This document shows, one piece after another, positions 37,233-50,159 of a stretch of DNA of 64,000 nt. This stretch comes from Trichoplax sp. H2 (Eukaryota > Placozoa > Uniplacotomia > Trichoplacea), in contig NOWV01000001.1 of NCBI GenBank assembly GCA_003344405.1, positions 1,302,001-1,366,000 of the forward strand. The letters run 5' to 3'. The position numbers were made by a program, and so were the translations under genes. The notes under the pieces were generated by a model. The model made no database searches. It saw nothing but the letters and a program-made list of their open reading frames with translations, and was not told where the DNA came from. How positions within the stretch are numbered: the first letter of the stretch is position 1; each line of letters starts with the position of its first letter.

Positions 37233-40200
37233 CTTGATATCAATGCAACAAGATACATAACAAAAGCCAGTTAAACTTGCTAATCAACAGGTTTGCATTC
37301 ACTTTTTACTCATAAATTACATTATTTACGGTCAGTACATGCACTGCATTGCACGTTATAAATCGGTCATCACATTTTTATACTATATTTCTAGTCTAAT
37401 CATATCACGTTGGTAACCATAAGGTAGAAAGAAAAACAAGTTACCAATTATCGATCTGCACACAGTATGTTAAATCTCTTCTACAAATGAACCAAATATC
37501 TACAAACGTAGTTGCTCAATTAGCACAGACTTTGAAGTATAGCACTATATATTGCAGTAGAATAAAGCTTTCCATCTGTAGCATCATATTGATATATTTT
37601 ATCCCCATCGACCCTCTCTCTTCATTCAAACGTATAAAAAATTTTTAAAAATTGAAAAACTCCATAGGCATTTTTGCAAAACGACATTGAATTACTGTAT
37701 GAAATAACACGTGCTTTGATTTTATCTACTCTCTATAAAGCTATCAAGTACAGTATATGCATTCTAGTTCAGTTTATTTAACTATAGCGGTCAAGTTTCC
37801 TGTTACTATCATGGGAAGTAAAAGAAGACCAAGTTTATCGAATGAAAGGAGTGGTACTGTACATTAATTGTACGCAACTATGTTCTTGTATAGCTGACAA
37901 TAATCAAGTTAAATTGGTTATAAAATTTTAAACATTAGCAAATAGAACTCTACTCTTGTGAGGAACGTTTAAATCTCTTCTACATAAGTCATAACAAGTA
38001 ATGAAAGTTATTAATTGCATACGCATATATCGTATAGAATCTATGAAGTTCTACAGTATGTTTAAACTTTAAACTTCACATGGCCAAATGTAGGTGAATA
38101 TCGACTAGCTATCCGAAAAAAGATCACTTCTACTAGCCGATTGATATCGAATACACCATGTAGTACGTGTATCATCGTAGAGTAATGATCAAATTTGTAT
38201 CATCGTTAGGATGCCATGAACGTCATCGTTTAAGTTCAATTAAGGCCACTTTAGAGTGACTGATGTAGCATTATAGCATGTTTCATCGATATTAAGTGTG
38301 GTAATTTTGACATTAGCAGGCGATTCTTATGATGATAGATTGGAATAGATGCTTATTTTCACTTTTTTCACGATGATATTTTACTTTTTACTTGTTTTCA
38401 AGCAATGGAAGTTAACAAAATATTAATCTTACTCATAATCTCTACTTACTTGTAATAGAGTAAATATACGTATATCAATTTTCAGCACTTATTCGGTCTC
38501 ACTAGGCAGTCCTCAATTCCCTTTTGTTTGTCTCCTTCAAATCTCATTCTGACTTGGCCATTTCGCCGTTCTTATGACATTTATACAAGTTGTTTGAAGA
38601 TTGCTTTATCCAATTCTAGTTGTAAATGATATTATCTGAATAGATATAGTGAATAGAAAGAGGGTGGAGCCGGCTACTAGAAATTATAAGAAAAATGGTT
38701 GTCATTCATGTATTGCAGTAAACTTGGAGTCAAGCTCAGAAGTTAGTATGTGCATAGACTATCGAACCTCGTTAGTTGCCTCTAGTACCTGGCTAACTAT
38801 AAGTTGAGTGTATTTATTAGGCGCCTAATTAATAGCATAATACTGTACTAAGGGCTTCCTATTTTTATTGGTAATCCTTTACAATACATTACATTGCCGT
38901 AGCCTCTGGCGTTTACTAACGTATTGTATTTCAAATACTACGTGAAAAGCTTGTAGTATGTGTGTATAGTATGTTAACATTCATCTAGTATACGCATAAT
39001 TATAATACTAGTAATTATAATATCTATATGCGAGTATATTCTGTATAGGCCATTACGCGTATTGCTTAGATTTCAGACATTGGCCGTAATATATATACAT
39101 AAACATATATGTATATACAGTAATAATGATACTTTATACGTGTATAAGGCGTAAAGCTAACTATAATCAATTAGCAAATAAAATAAAATCAACGAGCTAC
39201 AATCTTTATTCTAAATGATGTTAATTTTCCGTTATTTTTAGGCGTCTCCCTGTCTGCAACCAAAGGGTTTGTACTGTACTGTCCGTGAAGCAGACCTGAG
39301 AAAGGTTCGGTTCGGTTCAATATCTTTATGTTCTATGGCGTGAAGACTAACAGATGTACAGTTGTCACTTACTAACTAGAAATAATTGAGAAGCTGACTA
39401 TTTTACTAGTCGTTTTACTGTTCTGTACAACTGTTGCGTTACACCTTTTTAACCGGTTTTAAGATTGTGGCACCTGATGCAGAGCAAAAAGGATGAGTAC
39501 AGGAGCGTATGGAAACAGATGTACGGTAGGGATATAACCAGCAAATAGTGTAGTCAGTCTCCCAGTTTCCAGATAGAAAGCGGCAGTTTGCTCATTTCTT
39601 TTCTTCTCGTTTGAACTACTACAGACTCATTATACTCACTAATAGTAATGAATTATAATACAGATCTTGTTTCACAGTTAGTAAAAGAGCTGTACAGGGA
39701 CGGACGGGAACTGGCCTTTACCAGAAGGCTGATCTAGGCTGATCAATGTGATCATTTTCTAGTCATTTTATTACTCTACCATACTACTGAAACCATACGG
39801 CGCACTATGGGAAACCTACAGGGCTACGATTCAGCTTAAGACCATAGCGCTCAATTACCATTAGAGCCAGATGAGCAAAAAGATTCCAAATTTACTTCAA
39901 ATTATTCAATTTTAGAATCTTTGTAAAATATTATTTTCACCATACTCGTATGCTTGCCCACTGTATAGAGTACATTGTAAGATCGCACATGTGTGGAGTA
40001 GAATAGAGTTTAATTGACCAGCAAAATAGGCCGTCTGCTCGATTCTGGTGAAAGGCCTCTTGCCGTGCTTCTCTTTTGAGTAAGATGACTGATGTTAGTA
40101 TGGAAGGCTGTACATCACTGTTGCCATAGAGATAAGAAAACGGCTAAGCATTAATCAGTTAGTTTACTATAGACAACCTTGTCTCTACTCCGATGACAAA

Positions 40201-41315
40201 TACAAGTATACGACGTCTATCTACTGCGATTAATTGAGAAACGATTAAATTCGAATCGTGATTAGACGAAGAACTCGAAATTTCTATCGCTTGTCTGTGC
40301 AGCATTCGCTGCTAACTGTCTTTGCGTTGGATATTAATCTAGTTACACTGTAGAAACAGGAAATATCCAAGATTTAGCATCCATCTTCAATAGAAACAAC
40401 TGATCTGTAATAATCAATATGCCAGGTTAGATTAAGTCAATTATGAATAATATCATGGATATCTTGACTCATGATTAATTCTTAAGTATTAATATTGATG
40501 GCCATGCCAACTAAATTTAAAATAGAACATAAAAAGATATACTAGCCTACGGAAATTAAGATATTTTTCTTTTCTCTTCACTATCAATCTACTGCTGAAC
40601 CTGTTAATTCAAATAGGAAGTAAATTAAAGCAAGGTAATAAAGTTAACATTGATATACTCAGGCACAATATATTTGATAAGAATAACCTACATCAGTTTA
40701 GCCACCATTAAAAGTGAACATATTTTGGTATAGGTAGAATATATAAGTACGGCAAACGGTACTTTAATCGACTACGGTAGTCGTATTAGACACTGGCTGT
40801 ATATAACTATGTAGCCAAATGTTAAGATGAAGTTTCTGTCAACTTGATTCTTTTACCTGCCTCAGTATTATTAGTCCACATGAACATAGAACACGTATAA
40901 TAACTTGATCAACTATGCCCTGGCATGCATAACATAATGAAAACAAAAAATATTTTACAATTTTTAAACCCAGAGTTGATCTGTAAAACTCCGTTATATC
41001 TTTAAATTAGCATATTATAGTATTTATGTAATTGAAGTAGAATATATTTCTAAAGTTTGCAAAATATAGGACTCGCTAGTTATCGTAATATGCAGAGATT
41101 TCAGTTTCTGCTATGTTGTTTAAAGGAACCTGGAATTTTAATACCATATCTATACGATAAAGATTGCATTGATATATAGTAGAACATTTTGAATGGCTTA
41201 AAAGCAAGAAAAATGTATCGTTGTACCAGTGATAATATTATACATGTGAAACCAATAAGAGCAGTTCAGTTGTATACTTAAATACTGTTCACCAATTTTA
41301 TTCTGATCTCTATAG
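37233..41315. other. Gene-poor region before MORN2
   Basis: About 4 kb without a supportable exon. It should hold the missing 5' exon of the SLC25 gene and the start of the MORN2-like gene. One candidate first MORN2 coding exon is 41213-41228 (ATG, five codons plus one base, weak donor GTGATA). The part 39240-40370 is less AT-rich than its surroundings and may be a worn mobile element, but I found no termini or coding remnant. Confidence 0.4.
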
Positions 41316-42026
41316 CTCCGCCAGTATTGAAAGGAGTCTATATATTTCCCAATGGAGATCGTTATGGTATAGTAAATATTTTAAAACGGAATGATTTTGT
41401 CTAATTTGTCTTGTCTAGTAGAAAAAATTTGTAAATGATAATCATAATTGAAATAGATGGAGAGTATGTAATGATTGATGGAAATTTACAAAGAAATGGT
41501 TATGGAACACATACTACGCCGGACGGCCATCGCTATGAAGGACAATGGATAGCAGATCGAATGTTGGGAAAAGGTATATCCTCTAATGATCGTTAAGAGT
41601 GAAACGTCTTACATATATTTAATATTAATACATATCATACGTTTTGACATGAATAAACATATAGTACAATTAAAACTGCCATGAAACTTGACTTCTAGGC
41701 TGTCTAACCCATCCATCAGGAGCATCATATGACGGTGAATTTATGGATAACAAGTTTCATGGTCGTGGAAAATATTCATGGCCAGATGGATCATATGTAA
41801 TGTGTAATTTTAACGATAATTTGTAAGTCAAGATTGTTTTATTGAGAGGCTTAATTAAGAACGCGTACTCAGTTGGCGCCCATCGAAATAATCATCTTAA
41901 TTAAATTTGTATTTAAGATTGAATGGTCAGGGAACGTATGTAGATCCTAGAGGTCAAGCTTGGGTTGGAAATTTCAATAAGCTGCAAGCAAACAATCTTA
42001 GATTCGTTTTAAATATGAAAACATAA
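41316..42026 (+). CDS. MORN2: MORN2-like protein, 5' end incomplete
   Basis: Four coding exons: 41316-41366, 41457-41573, 41699-41822 and 41918-42026, phases consistent, about 133 residues plus an unlocated start. The protein is built of MORN repeats (consensus YxGxFxxGxxHGxGxxxxxxG): GVYIFPNGDRYDGEYV, GYGTHTTPDGHRYEGQW, SYDGEFMDNKFHGRGKYSW and LLNGQGTYVDPRGQAWVGNF. Order, spacing and the C-terminal stretch after WVGNF match human MORN2, a small protein studied in testis and in LC3-associated phagocytosis. MORN repeats bind membranes or act as dimerising scaffolds. The first exon must end in phase 1; a 16-nt candidate is at 41213-41228. The gene is tail to tail with VCPKMT, 460 bp apart. Confidence 0.82.
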
Positions 42027-42486
42027 TATCATATTTATCTCCTAATAGCCTATCCAGTTTATTGTTCAAAACCAATTGTAATCAAATCTTCTAAATTTGA
42101 TATTGTTAAGATATAACTGTAAAACTGATGCCGATTTTTTCATTTGGTTCATTGTTAAGAACCTATCTTAATTTAGGAGGCTGTTAAAACTATACTTAGA
42201 ATACTGTACATCTACTCTGAAATAGTAATTGCCAACAAGGATTAATAGATAGAAATCATAGATAAGAACGTATTTGCAAAGGTCATTTATTTCCGTATTT
42301 TACAATTTTTTTTGAGAGCTACTTGATTATAGATAAATGTAAAAATTGCCTTCGTTACCGGATTGTTTGTAAGAGCATTAACAGTATACTATATGGAATA
42401 CATTACATTGTCCAAAGCTAACTTAAAATTAATTTAAAAGCTGTTTTGTTCCATGATATTTTAATTAAGAAAATAATGGAAACGTT

Positions 42487-44001
42487 TCATTTTCGTTTCA
42501 ATCGCAAAACATGTATATCATCGCTACGATAGACATCATCCAAGTCCTCCTGCCTAATCTCTTTTATCCTAAAATCTCTCTGCATATCCTATAAAATATA
42601 GAGATAATAATCAACTATTTTAATAAATGAGCCCTACAAGATAAATTTGTTAGCATCAAGGTCCGTATTTAACATGTCCTTACATATAGGAATCGGTGTA
42701 TTAAGCTCATCTTATTGCCTAAAGTTCTTTCCTCGTAACTTATTAATATTGAGGTGTCTTGACCAGCAAGTTTCTTTATAACATTTATCAATGGGTCTAA
42801 ACCCTAAAAATTTGTCCATGTCTGAGTAATGTGTTTATTAATCTCAAAATTTACGGCATGGTTATACCTTAACTACAGTTTGATTGTAATAGTCAACAAA
42901 TACAATGATTACCACATTCAAGTGGTATAGTTGTTAATATAAAATTTTTGACCCTGATTACGTTATTTGCTATAGCTTAATTTCAGCAATCCCACACGCA
43001 TGTACAAGTAGCACTACAGTATACCCAAGCAATAAGACTATTAATCAAAAAATTAGTCACCAGATTACGTTATGTTACAGCAAGTTAATTCTAGCTATAC
43101 ATAAATTTATGTAGCAGTAGTACTTACCTCCTCATAATATATAACATCTGACATGATTAAATAGTCTGGTAGGGGTAAAAGTTTGTCAATTTCATCATTC
43201 CTGTCAGTAAAATAGTATTTATTAGCATACAGAAGATTTCATGATATAATTTTGTGATTAGAGCTTTTAGTTTCTGGTTTACCATTATCAACTATTAATC
43301 ATTACACATCTAAACCTTTGCTTGTGAAATGAAAGGTTAGTTACTTCTCAGTCAATTAATGCTAAAATGGTACATTTTATGATAAGATATACTGCATAAT
43401 TAAATCAATTCAATTCAATAGCTTCATTACTGACCAAGATAGGACGGATGCTTCAATGTGTCCAGAATGTATGCTACTTTTATTATTGTCTATGTTCAAT
43501 TGCATTAATGGTAAAAATTGAGGTAAATCGGTTATAACCACGTTCGCTCTAGAGAAAATAGAACCAATTGAAGAGTAAAAAGCACGCATGATCCGAACAA
43601 GTTATGCAACTGCGATGAAAACGACGTTCGATCTCACTGTGTAGTGCAATAGTATAGCATACTCGCATGTATACTGTATATTGTCTACAAATTAGCCACT
43701 AGTTACAAAATCGAATGATGACTTGAGTAACAACTGACCCAATTATAGCAGCACAGAGTCCAACAATGCCAGTTCCAGCACCCAACTCAATAACTTTCTT
43801 CCCGTTAATATCTTCGCTACCTTTCTCGTGACCTAACTCCAAGTATTTCGCCAACACCAAGGCCGCATCCCATACCACACAACCAACGTCACCAATTTCA
43901 GCTTGATGAATTTGTAGAGTCGATGAGCAGCATTCAAGTTGTCGTATAAATGATTTACTCAAGTCCATACTGTCGGTAACGATATCCATATCTCCATCCA
44001 T
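42487..44001 (-). CDS. VCPKMT: VCP-lysine methyltransferase (METTL21D)
   Basis: Five exons: 44001-43739, 43548-43435, 43200-43128, 42803-42684 and 42588-42487, phases consistent, 223 residues (human 229). The Rossmann-fold methyltransferase signature is complete: substrate-side GDVGCVVWDAALVLAKYLE, SAM-binding motif I VIELGAGTGIVGLCAA, the acidic loop IGANVVITDL, and MSDVIYYEE, which carries the D-x-x-Y motif of METTL21-family lysine methyltransferases. The C-terminus (YRSDDIHVLRLKRK) matches human VCPKMT (YRSEDIHIIYIRKK). The human enzyme trimethylates Lys315 of the AAA-ATPase p97/VCP; the same target is inferred here. The first donor is GTCAGT within codon Gly, which joins to give IGANVV as in relatives. 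Confidence 0.93.
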
Positions 44002-44310
44002 GTCTAAGAAGTTATATTATCTACAGTATCAATGGCATCCATATTAAGGTGATTAAAAGAGCTGAACTTGCGAGCATGAACGTACCTGGCTAGTACAGTA
44101 CAGCAGCAGACATTTTTAAATAAACTACATCATTTAGATCCTGATTAACTATTGCAAAAAATGTTATAACTATCCCAATAATGAAGTTACCTGCTTGTGA
44201 TGTCGAAGCTACTTGCTCTTTATCGTTGCTATCCTCTTATTCTATCGACCACCTCCATCCATGGCGTCTTTCCCTTGCAATCCTCTGCTAATCTAAACAA
44301 GCCAGTTAAA

Positions 44311-44382
44311 TAAACTGCTGTGCTGTACAGTACACTGTACTGTATTGTACTGTACTGTGTACTGTATTCTACAGTACAGTAC
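44311..44382. repeat. GTAC/ACTGT palindromic repeat block
   Basis: A 72-bp block built of GTACAGTAC, ACTGTACTGTA and similar words, about 310 bp upstream of the VCPKMT start codon. It is the same family as the block upstream of PABPC. Confidence 0.8.
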
Positions 44383-46964
44383 ACTTCGTCAGGGATTACT
44401 ACTATAGAGAGATGAAATCTGTCCTACTGTAGTATATATACAGTATGTAGCCCCTGGCCCTGACTGCGTACTACAATATACTAGCTGGAATCGTTGTAGC
44501 CAGTCCTGTGCGGACTGAGCAATACCGTCTTGAAAAATTGATTTTGTTGGAATGGGGGGGATATTGGACGTCATATTTGGTCATCTAAAATCGAGTCATG
44601 AACCACTAGAAGAAGGCCTAGGACTTCGAGTACTCTTCCCGTTGTCCTTGATAAAGTCAAAGGGATAAAGAGTCCTTTGACTGCTTTCCAAAGCTAAAAC
44701 AGCAACTACTGTACAAAATTCTTCATACTGGAATAGTGGATTAACAGTTCTCCAATAGGCGATACTGAACTTCGTGTGCAAAATAGCATGTCACTACTGA
44801 TATCAACTCTAGACCATTGCTGTATGATAGCGATCGTTTCATAGGTGACAGATTATTTTGCACACAAATCGTTATCGATAGTGTACCGTACCCTATGAGG
44901 TCATCGCTATACGGTACTGCAGGGTATCGGTATGGCACTGCGCAATAGCTGAAGGACCCCACCCTACCAACGACTTTTCTCCTTTCTTGTCCTCCCTTAC
45001 CAGGTACCATACCAGGAACGTCTTCTCTTCTGCTTGACGAGGTCTCCAAAAAAAATTTCTCAAATCATTTCCTTCTTCTACTGCTGACTATTCTGTTCGG
45101 TAAGTTTTCATGATGCAACCATGAATTCTTTTTAACCAATATTGAATGTACGGTATCTATCTGTGGAATATTCTGAGTTCTATCATCAGTCATAGCTTGC
45201 AATACTTGCAAGATTCAATTTAGCCCTTTTCAAACCCTCGCCGTAGCTGCTCCTTTATCCATCACGTTATTATAGCATGGATGCTCGTCAATTCTATCAA
45301 AGATGAAATTTCACTCAGTGACTGCCATTTTTAGCTACTATGTCAATAAAGTGGAATGTTGATGGCCTTTGTAGGCGAATTCAATGTCAATTATACTTTC
45401 CAATAAGACGAATAGAATCGATTAAATGATACGGCCATGACACGACGCTACGGGACGCACAATAACAGGCAAATAGGACAACCACTTGCATCAGCCTTCT
45501 AAATCAGTTTCCTTAAGGCCCCTTTTATCCTTAGTTCAGATGCGCTCTGTACTTTCTGACTGTCAATGCCAGCTAGTTAATAAATCTTAACTTAGACCAC
45601 TGCAGAATGAATCCTGCTTTCCTCTGTATAACCTGTCTAATCTTACTGGATGTAGACGGTTAGAAATAGGCATTAGCTTACTAGCTTGTAACGAAAGTAG
45701 AAAAACAATTTACCCTATCACGTATACAGAAAACCATACCGTATACCGTATCCCTGTTATCACTTATTCAATTGTAAATTCTGCAGATGATGTAACGTAC
45801 AAAATTGCATTCTTCAAGGAATCGATCGGTTACTCTAGACAGCTTTCTAACTTACAGTTTCAATCCATTTTCGTATTGATCTCCTATCCTCTTTATTAGT
45901 GCAGCACAGCCACGTTCTCAAGCTTAATACAGTACTGTAGACGTAGTTCATGAGAAGAGCCTATTGATCTGTATTAGGACTGTTGGATACCATATTCTTG
46001 AATGAGTTTTTATTATCTACTTCCACTACATCGATCTTAGATACGTGTAGTGTACTTAAAATGGTAATGATGGATGTATGGATACTTTGAACAACCTCGA
46101 GTACTTATAACTAGTTCTAACTATTAACTTTATTGCACATATTTGCACAGTAATCTAAATACACGTATGTAGGTAATACGGTTATGAATACCGCATATAG
46201 ATATGCACCTTTGATCGAAAGAGGTGTCTTTGCAAGGATACAGTAATGCCTAGAATTAGACATGTGTATTAATGAAGTCAAAAATAAATTGGTTTACGTA
46301 GATAGGGATATGGGTTAACCTATCAAAGTTTTCATTTAAACAAGCATAGCGTGCAGTAGTTGTACTAATAGGATCGATTGTGAAATTGAATTATGCAAGT
46401 CAATAGCGACGGTTGTAATATAATAGCTAATATGTATCGTTTAGTCCAGCGATTCAGATGAAAGACGGACTATCCATATCGTAAAAGATGTAACTGCAGG
46501 CATGCAGGAATAATCTTGACTATTTCTTTCACTAATATCGGCATACTATGAGTAGGTAATCATCTTGGCAGCTCATCATTATAGACTACTCACTGCATGA
46601 CTATAGGCATTACGATCATCCGATTATTTCCGTAATTCCTACTGTATGATAATAATTCTTATTAACTATTGTATTATTTATAATCACTACCTATAATGTA
46701 TTTGCTTTCAGGCCGATAAATACTGTACGTGGTATTTTAACTGCGTTTACAATAAAATAATAAAATGAGATTATTAAAGACAACGTAGTCAATAAAATTC
46801 CTATCTCTGTTAGAACTAATTGTAGTAAAATAGTTAACATAGAGTGAACAAGTCTAACTTTATTTGTCAATGCTGAAGTTTAGCTTTGTTATTACATTCT
46901 CCTTTTCTCTTGAATGAGAAGATGGTATTTATTATATACTATTTTGCACTGTTTAGAATCATTC
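44383..46964. other. Intergenic between VCPKMT and CAP
   Basis: About 2.6 kb. The first 700 bp are less AT-rich and contain several open frames on the minus strand (up to 102 codons, 44741-45049), but their composition is not protein-like and they overlap short palindromic words, so none is called. The rest is AT-rich and should hold the CAP promoter. Confidence 0.4.
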
Positions 46965-49961
46965 ATGGCCAACGATCAAAGACTTGCATCTCTTTTAGAC
47001 CGTTTGGAATCGGTTACCAATCGGTTAGAAAAAATCCCAGGGAAAGGGGGCCAACCTGCTGACGATGAAGGTAGGATACGTTGATCAATAAATTGTAATA
47101 GCATGCAGTTTATCTTGCAAATTATGATAAATTTAGTATACTTACACGGTTATAAGAGTAGATTGTATAACATGGACTAACATAACATACCCTGTCGTTA
47201 TATACTTAGGAAATACGGAAATGGTTGAAGAATTGGATAAGGTATACTGTAATGTTTTCACGGTCTGTAAATGAATATCAAACTTGAATTATGCTCCCAC
47301 ACAACTAACAGTTGGGGTATAATCCAATCGATTTAAAAATTTACTCTTTAATAGTATCTCGATAGATCATTTATGCCTATCTCAAGTTATTTAGCATATT
47401 ATAGCAATGACTAAGGCAATTGCTATGAATAGACAACATATTGTCATAATGATGCTGACCATATACAGGACTTGGTTTAACAGTCGCCTTTTCGCACCAT
47501 TAAATAGGCTCTTCAGAAAGAATTTGATACATACTATAACCTTTCAAATCAAATTGGTAATGATGTTGCAAAGCAGGTAGGTAATATGAGCTTGTATTCT
47601 AGTGAAAGTAAAGAAGTTACTCAACTAATCGATCGTCATCAAAGATTCAGTGTTAATAGATGATTCAGTATGATATTTCTTTCAATTAATATAAAGTGCC
47701 TTTACCGAAAATTCTTTACAGGCAGAATTAACCAAGAAAGCATACGAAGCTCATAGAGCTGTTGTTGTCACAGCATCAAAATGCAAGCTTCCTGAGGCGG
47801 TAAATTCGTTACTCAGTTAGGTAAAATATAGATCAGTTATAATCAATTTTGACAATATCCTTTTGTCGCGTAGGCTGCGTTACAGAATTTGCTTAAACCA
47901 TTATCGAATGCAATCAGTGAAGTTCAAGTCAGTAACCTATTGTTTCCCATATTCTAATTACTATAAAGTATGGTACAGGTGTACTTCTTGTATGTGATAT
48001 TTTGACCAACCATTCCAATATCTAGGCCTTTCGTGATAAGAATCGCGGTAGCAAGTTTTTCAATCATTTATCAGAAGTCTATGAATTTATCCTTTGTTTT
48101 GGATGGGTAACTGTGGTAAGTTGCAGTCTAATGTTATTATTATGGTCTCTTTAGTACCCATGACACATCCCATTTTAAATTGCTTTGAAATTGAATCGCG
48201 CTAATAGAGTCCTAAACCAGCAAATTACGTCAAGACTAATTATGAATCAGCTCAATTTTACCTAAACAAAGTCTTGAAAGAATTTAAAACCAGGTTAGTG
48301 TAAAGAAATTTTTTTATCTCAGTGATTACTAGAAATTTGAAATATTGTAGGATGCTATGATCTACATGTATGAATGTACTACATTTAAATTTCTAGTGAC
48401 CCGCAACAAGCAGACTGGGCTAGGTCAATTGGACGTTTTATGAATGCTTTGATAGGATATATTAACGATTATAATGCAATTGGACTTAATTGGAATGCCG
48501 AAGGCAAGGACGTTTCAGCTGTATCCGCAGGAGCTCCTGCTGCACCACCACCACCACCACCACCGGCGCCTGTAGCGGCTGACCCACCAAAGAATAGCGG
48601 TAATGAACGTGCTGCTTTAATGTCCCAGTTAAATAAGGGTGCTGACGTTACGAAAGGTAAGTTGTGCGGTTACACGTATGCATTTCTTCCGCTGTTTCAG
48701 CAGTCAATTATAAATATTTAGCGAACCCGGAGAGTTGGTATTTCTAAGTATTATTTAGTTCTCACTGTTACAGTATTCCAATTATGATATTGTATATATG
48801 ATTATTAGGTTTAAAGAAAGTTACCAATGACATGAAGACACATAAAAATCCTGCTCTACGGGCATCAGGTGTAGTCTCTAGTACCTCTACGCCTGGCAAA
48901 CCAGCTGTAAGTCCTAAGCCTGCTGCTACTAAACCTGTCGCTAAGAAGCCGCCAGTATTCCGTTTGGATGGAAAAAAATGGATTGTGGTATGATCAGTTT
49001 TCCAGAACGTAGATTGCCAAAGATTCTTGGATAATAATATTTTTAAAAGTCGTGTTAGCTAATTTCAGCTATTTAACGGTCCTACGTATTTCTTAAGGAA
49101 AATCAAGAAGGGAATCAGGATCTTGTCATTTCTGACACCAATATGAGACAAAGTGTTTACATATACAAATGCAACAACTGCGTAATCCAAGTAAAAGGAA
49201 AAGTCAATTCTATTGCAATGGGTATCGTAATGCAAAATGTTGTTTTAGTACAGTACAATAAAGATATAGTATTATACTCTTAAATCTACAGTATTACCAC
49301 TTATTACCTTTTGATACTAGTTTATGTAAGTCAAATCTATTTGTTTTTTCTTCAATTGTTTCTACGAAACGTTTGAAAAGATACGTGTAAGAAATCCGCA
49401 ATTGTATTCGATCATGTCATTTCCGTTATGGATTTCGTTAACTGCCAAAGTGTGAAAGTGCAGGTTAGACCTAGCTCAGACTATTGAGCGATTGCACAGT
49501 ACAGTACGCTACGTATATCGTAGCAACACTCAGTCTGTTTTAGGACATACGAAGATATGCAAATTTGTTTTCCTACAAGCATAATCTCATTGTCAGATAT
49601 CTTTAAGATAACAGGTGTCTCTGATAATCTATAGGTAAACGGTGCTGTTCCAACGATATCTATTGGTAATACTGATGGCATCCAGGTTTATCTTAGTAAG
49701 GAAGCAATGCAAACCACTATAATCTCTTCAAAATCATCAGAAATGAACATCTCAACTCCAACAGGGAATGATGGCGATATGGTAACGTTCATGCTTGACT
49801 TTGAACTATAGCATATAAAGATATAATATCTACTTCAGCATCGTAATACTCTCCTATTATTAATTTATTAGGTTGAAAATGCAGTCCCAGAGCAATTTAC
49901 GACCGTATGGGATGACAAGAAGAAATGCTTCGATACCTATGCATCTGAAATAACTGCGTAA
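46965..49961 (+). CDS. CAP1: Adenylyl cyclase-associated protein (CAP)
   Basis: Thirteen exons: 46965-47070, 47210-47241, 47508-47576, 47722-47799, 47874-47927, 48026-48115, 48208-48293, 48397-48656, 48809-48987, 49098-49221, 49381-49463, 49635-49781 and 49872-49961. All phases agree; the product is 465 residues (human CAP1 475). Order of parts: N-terminal coiled-coil ([17 protein letters not shown]), helical folded domain (about 40-205, with [11 protein letters not shown] and PKPANYVK), a run of seven prolines after Ala-rich sequence (about 222-228), a WH2 actin-binding motif ([18 protein letters not shown], about 245-265), and the C-terminal CARP beta-helix ([18 protein letters not shown] onward) ending [14 protein letters not shown] recycles ADP-actin with cofilin and catalyses nucleotide exchange on G-actin. 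The gene has one of the highest exon counts in the window, with introns mostly 75-150 bp. Confidence 0.96.
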
Positions 49962-50153
49962 ATACGATAACGTTAATATAGTAATATTGTCTTTATCTCA
50001 TTATAAAGTGAGCATAAGTAAACATGACTAAAATGATTGTCTTAGCAAGTACCGATATTCGTATAACATGTCTTCACGAAAATTGATTTACTAGCCTTTA
50101 AGTATCAATGTTAAGTGATAGATATAAGGTAAAATTGAATGTTTTTGCCAAAC

Positions 50154-50159
50154 AATAAA
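50154..50159 (+). terminator. CAP1: Possible CAP poly(A) signal
   Basis: AATAAA about 190 nt past the CAP stop codon, on the coding strand. It is a common word in AT-rich DNA, so the call rests on position. Confidence 0.4.

Noticed and set aside
39240-40370. Less AT-rich segment considered as a transposon
   Set aside because: No terminal inverted repeats, target-site duplication or transposase-like frame could be found by eye.
44741-45049. 102-codon minus-strand frame upstream of VCPKMT
   Set aside because: Possible coding start or transposon remnant considered, but composition is irregular and no relative is recognised.
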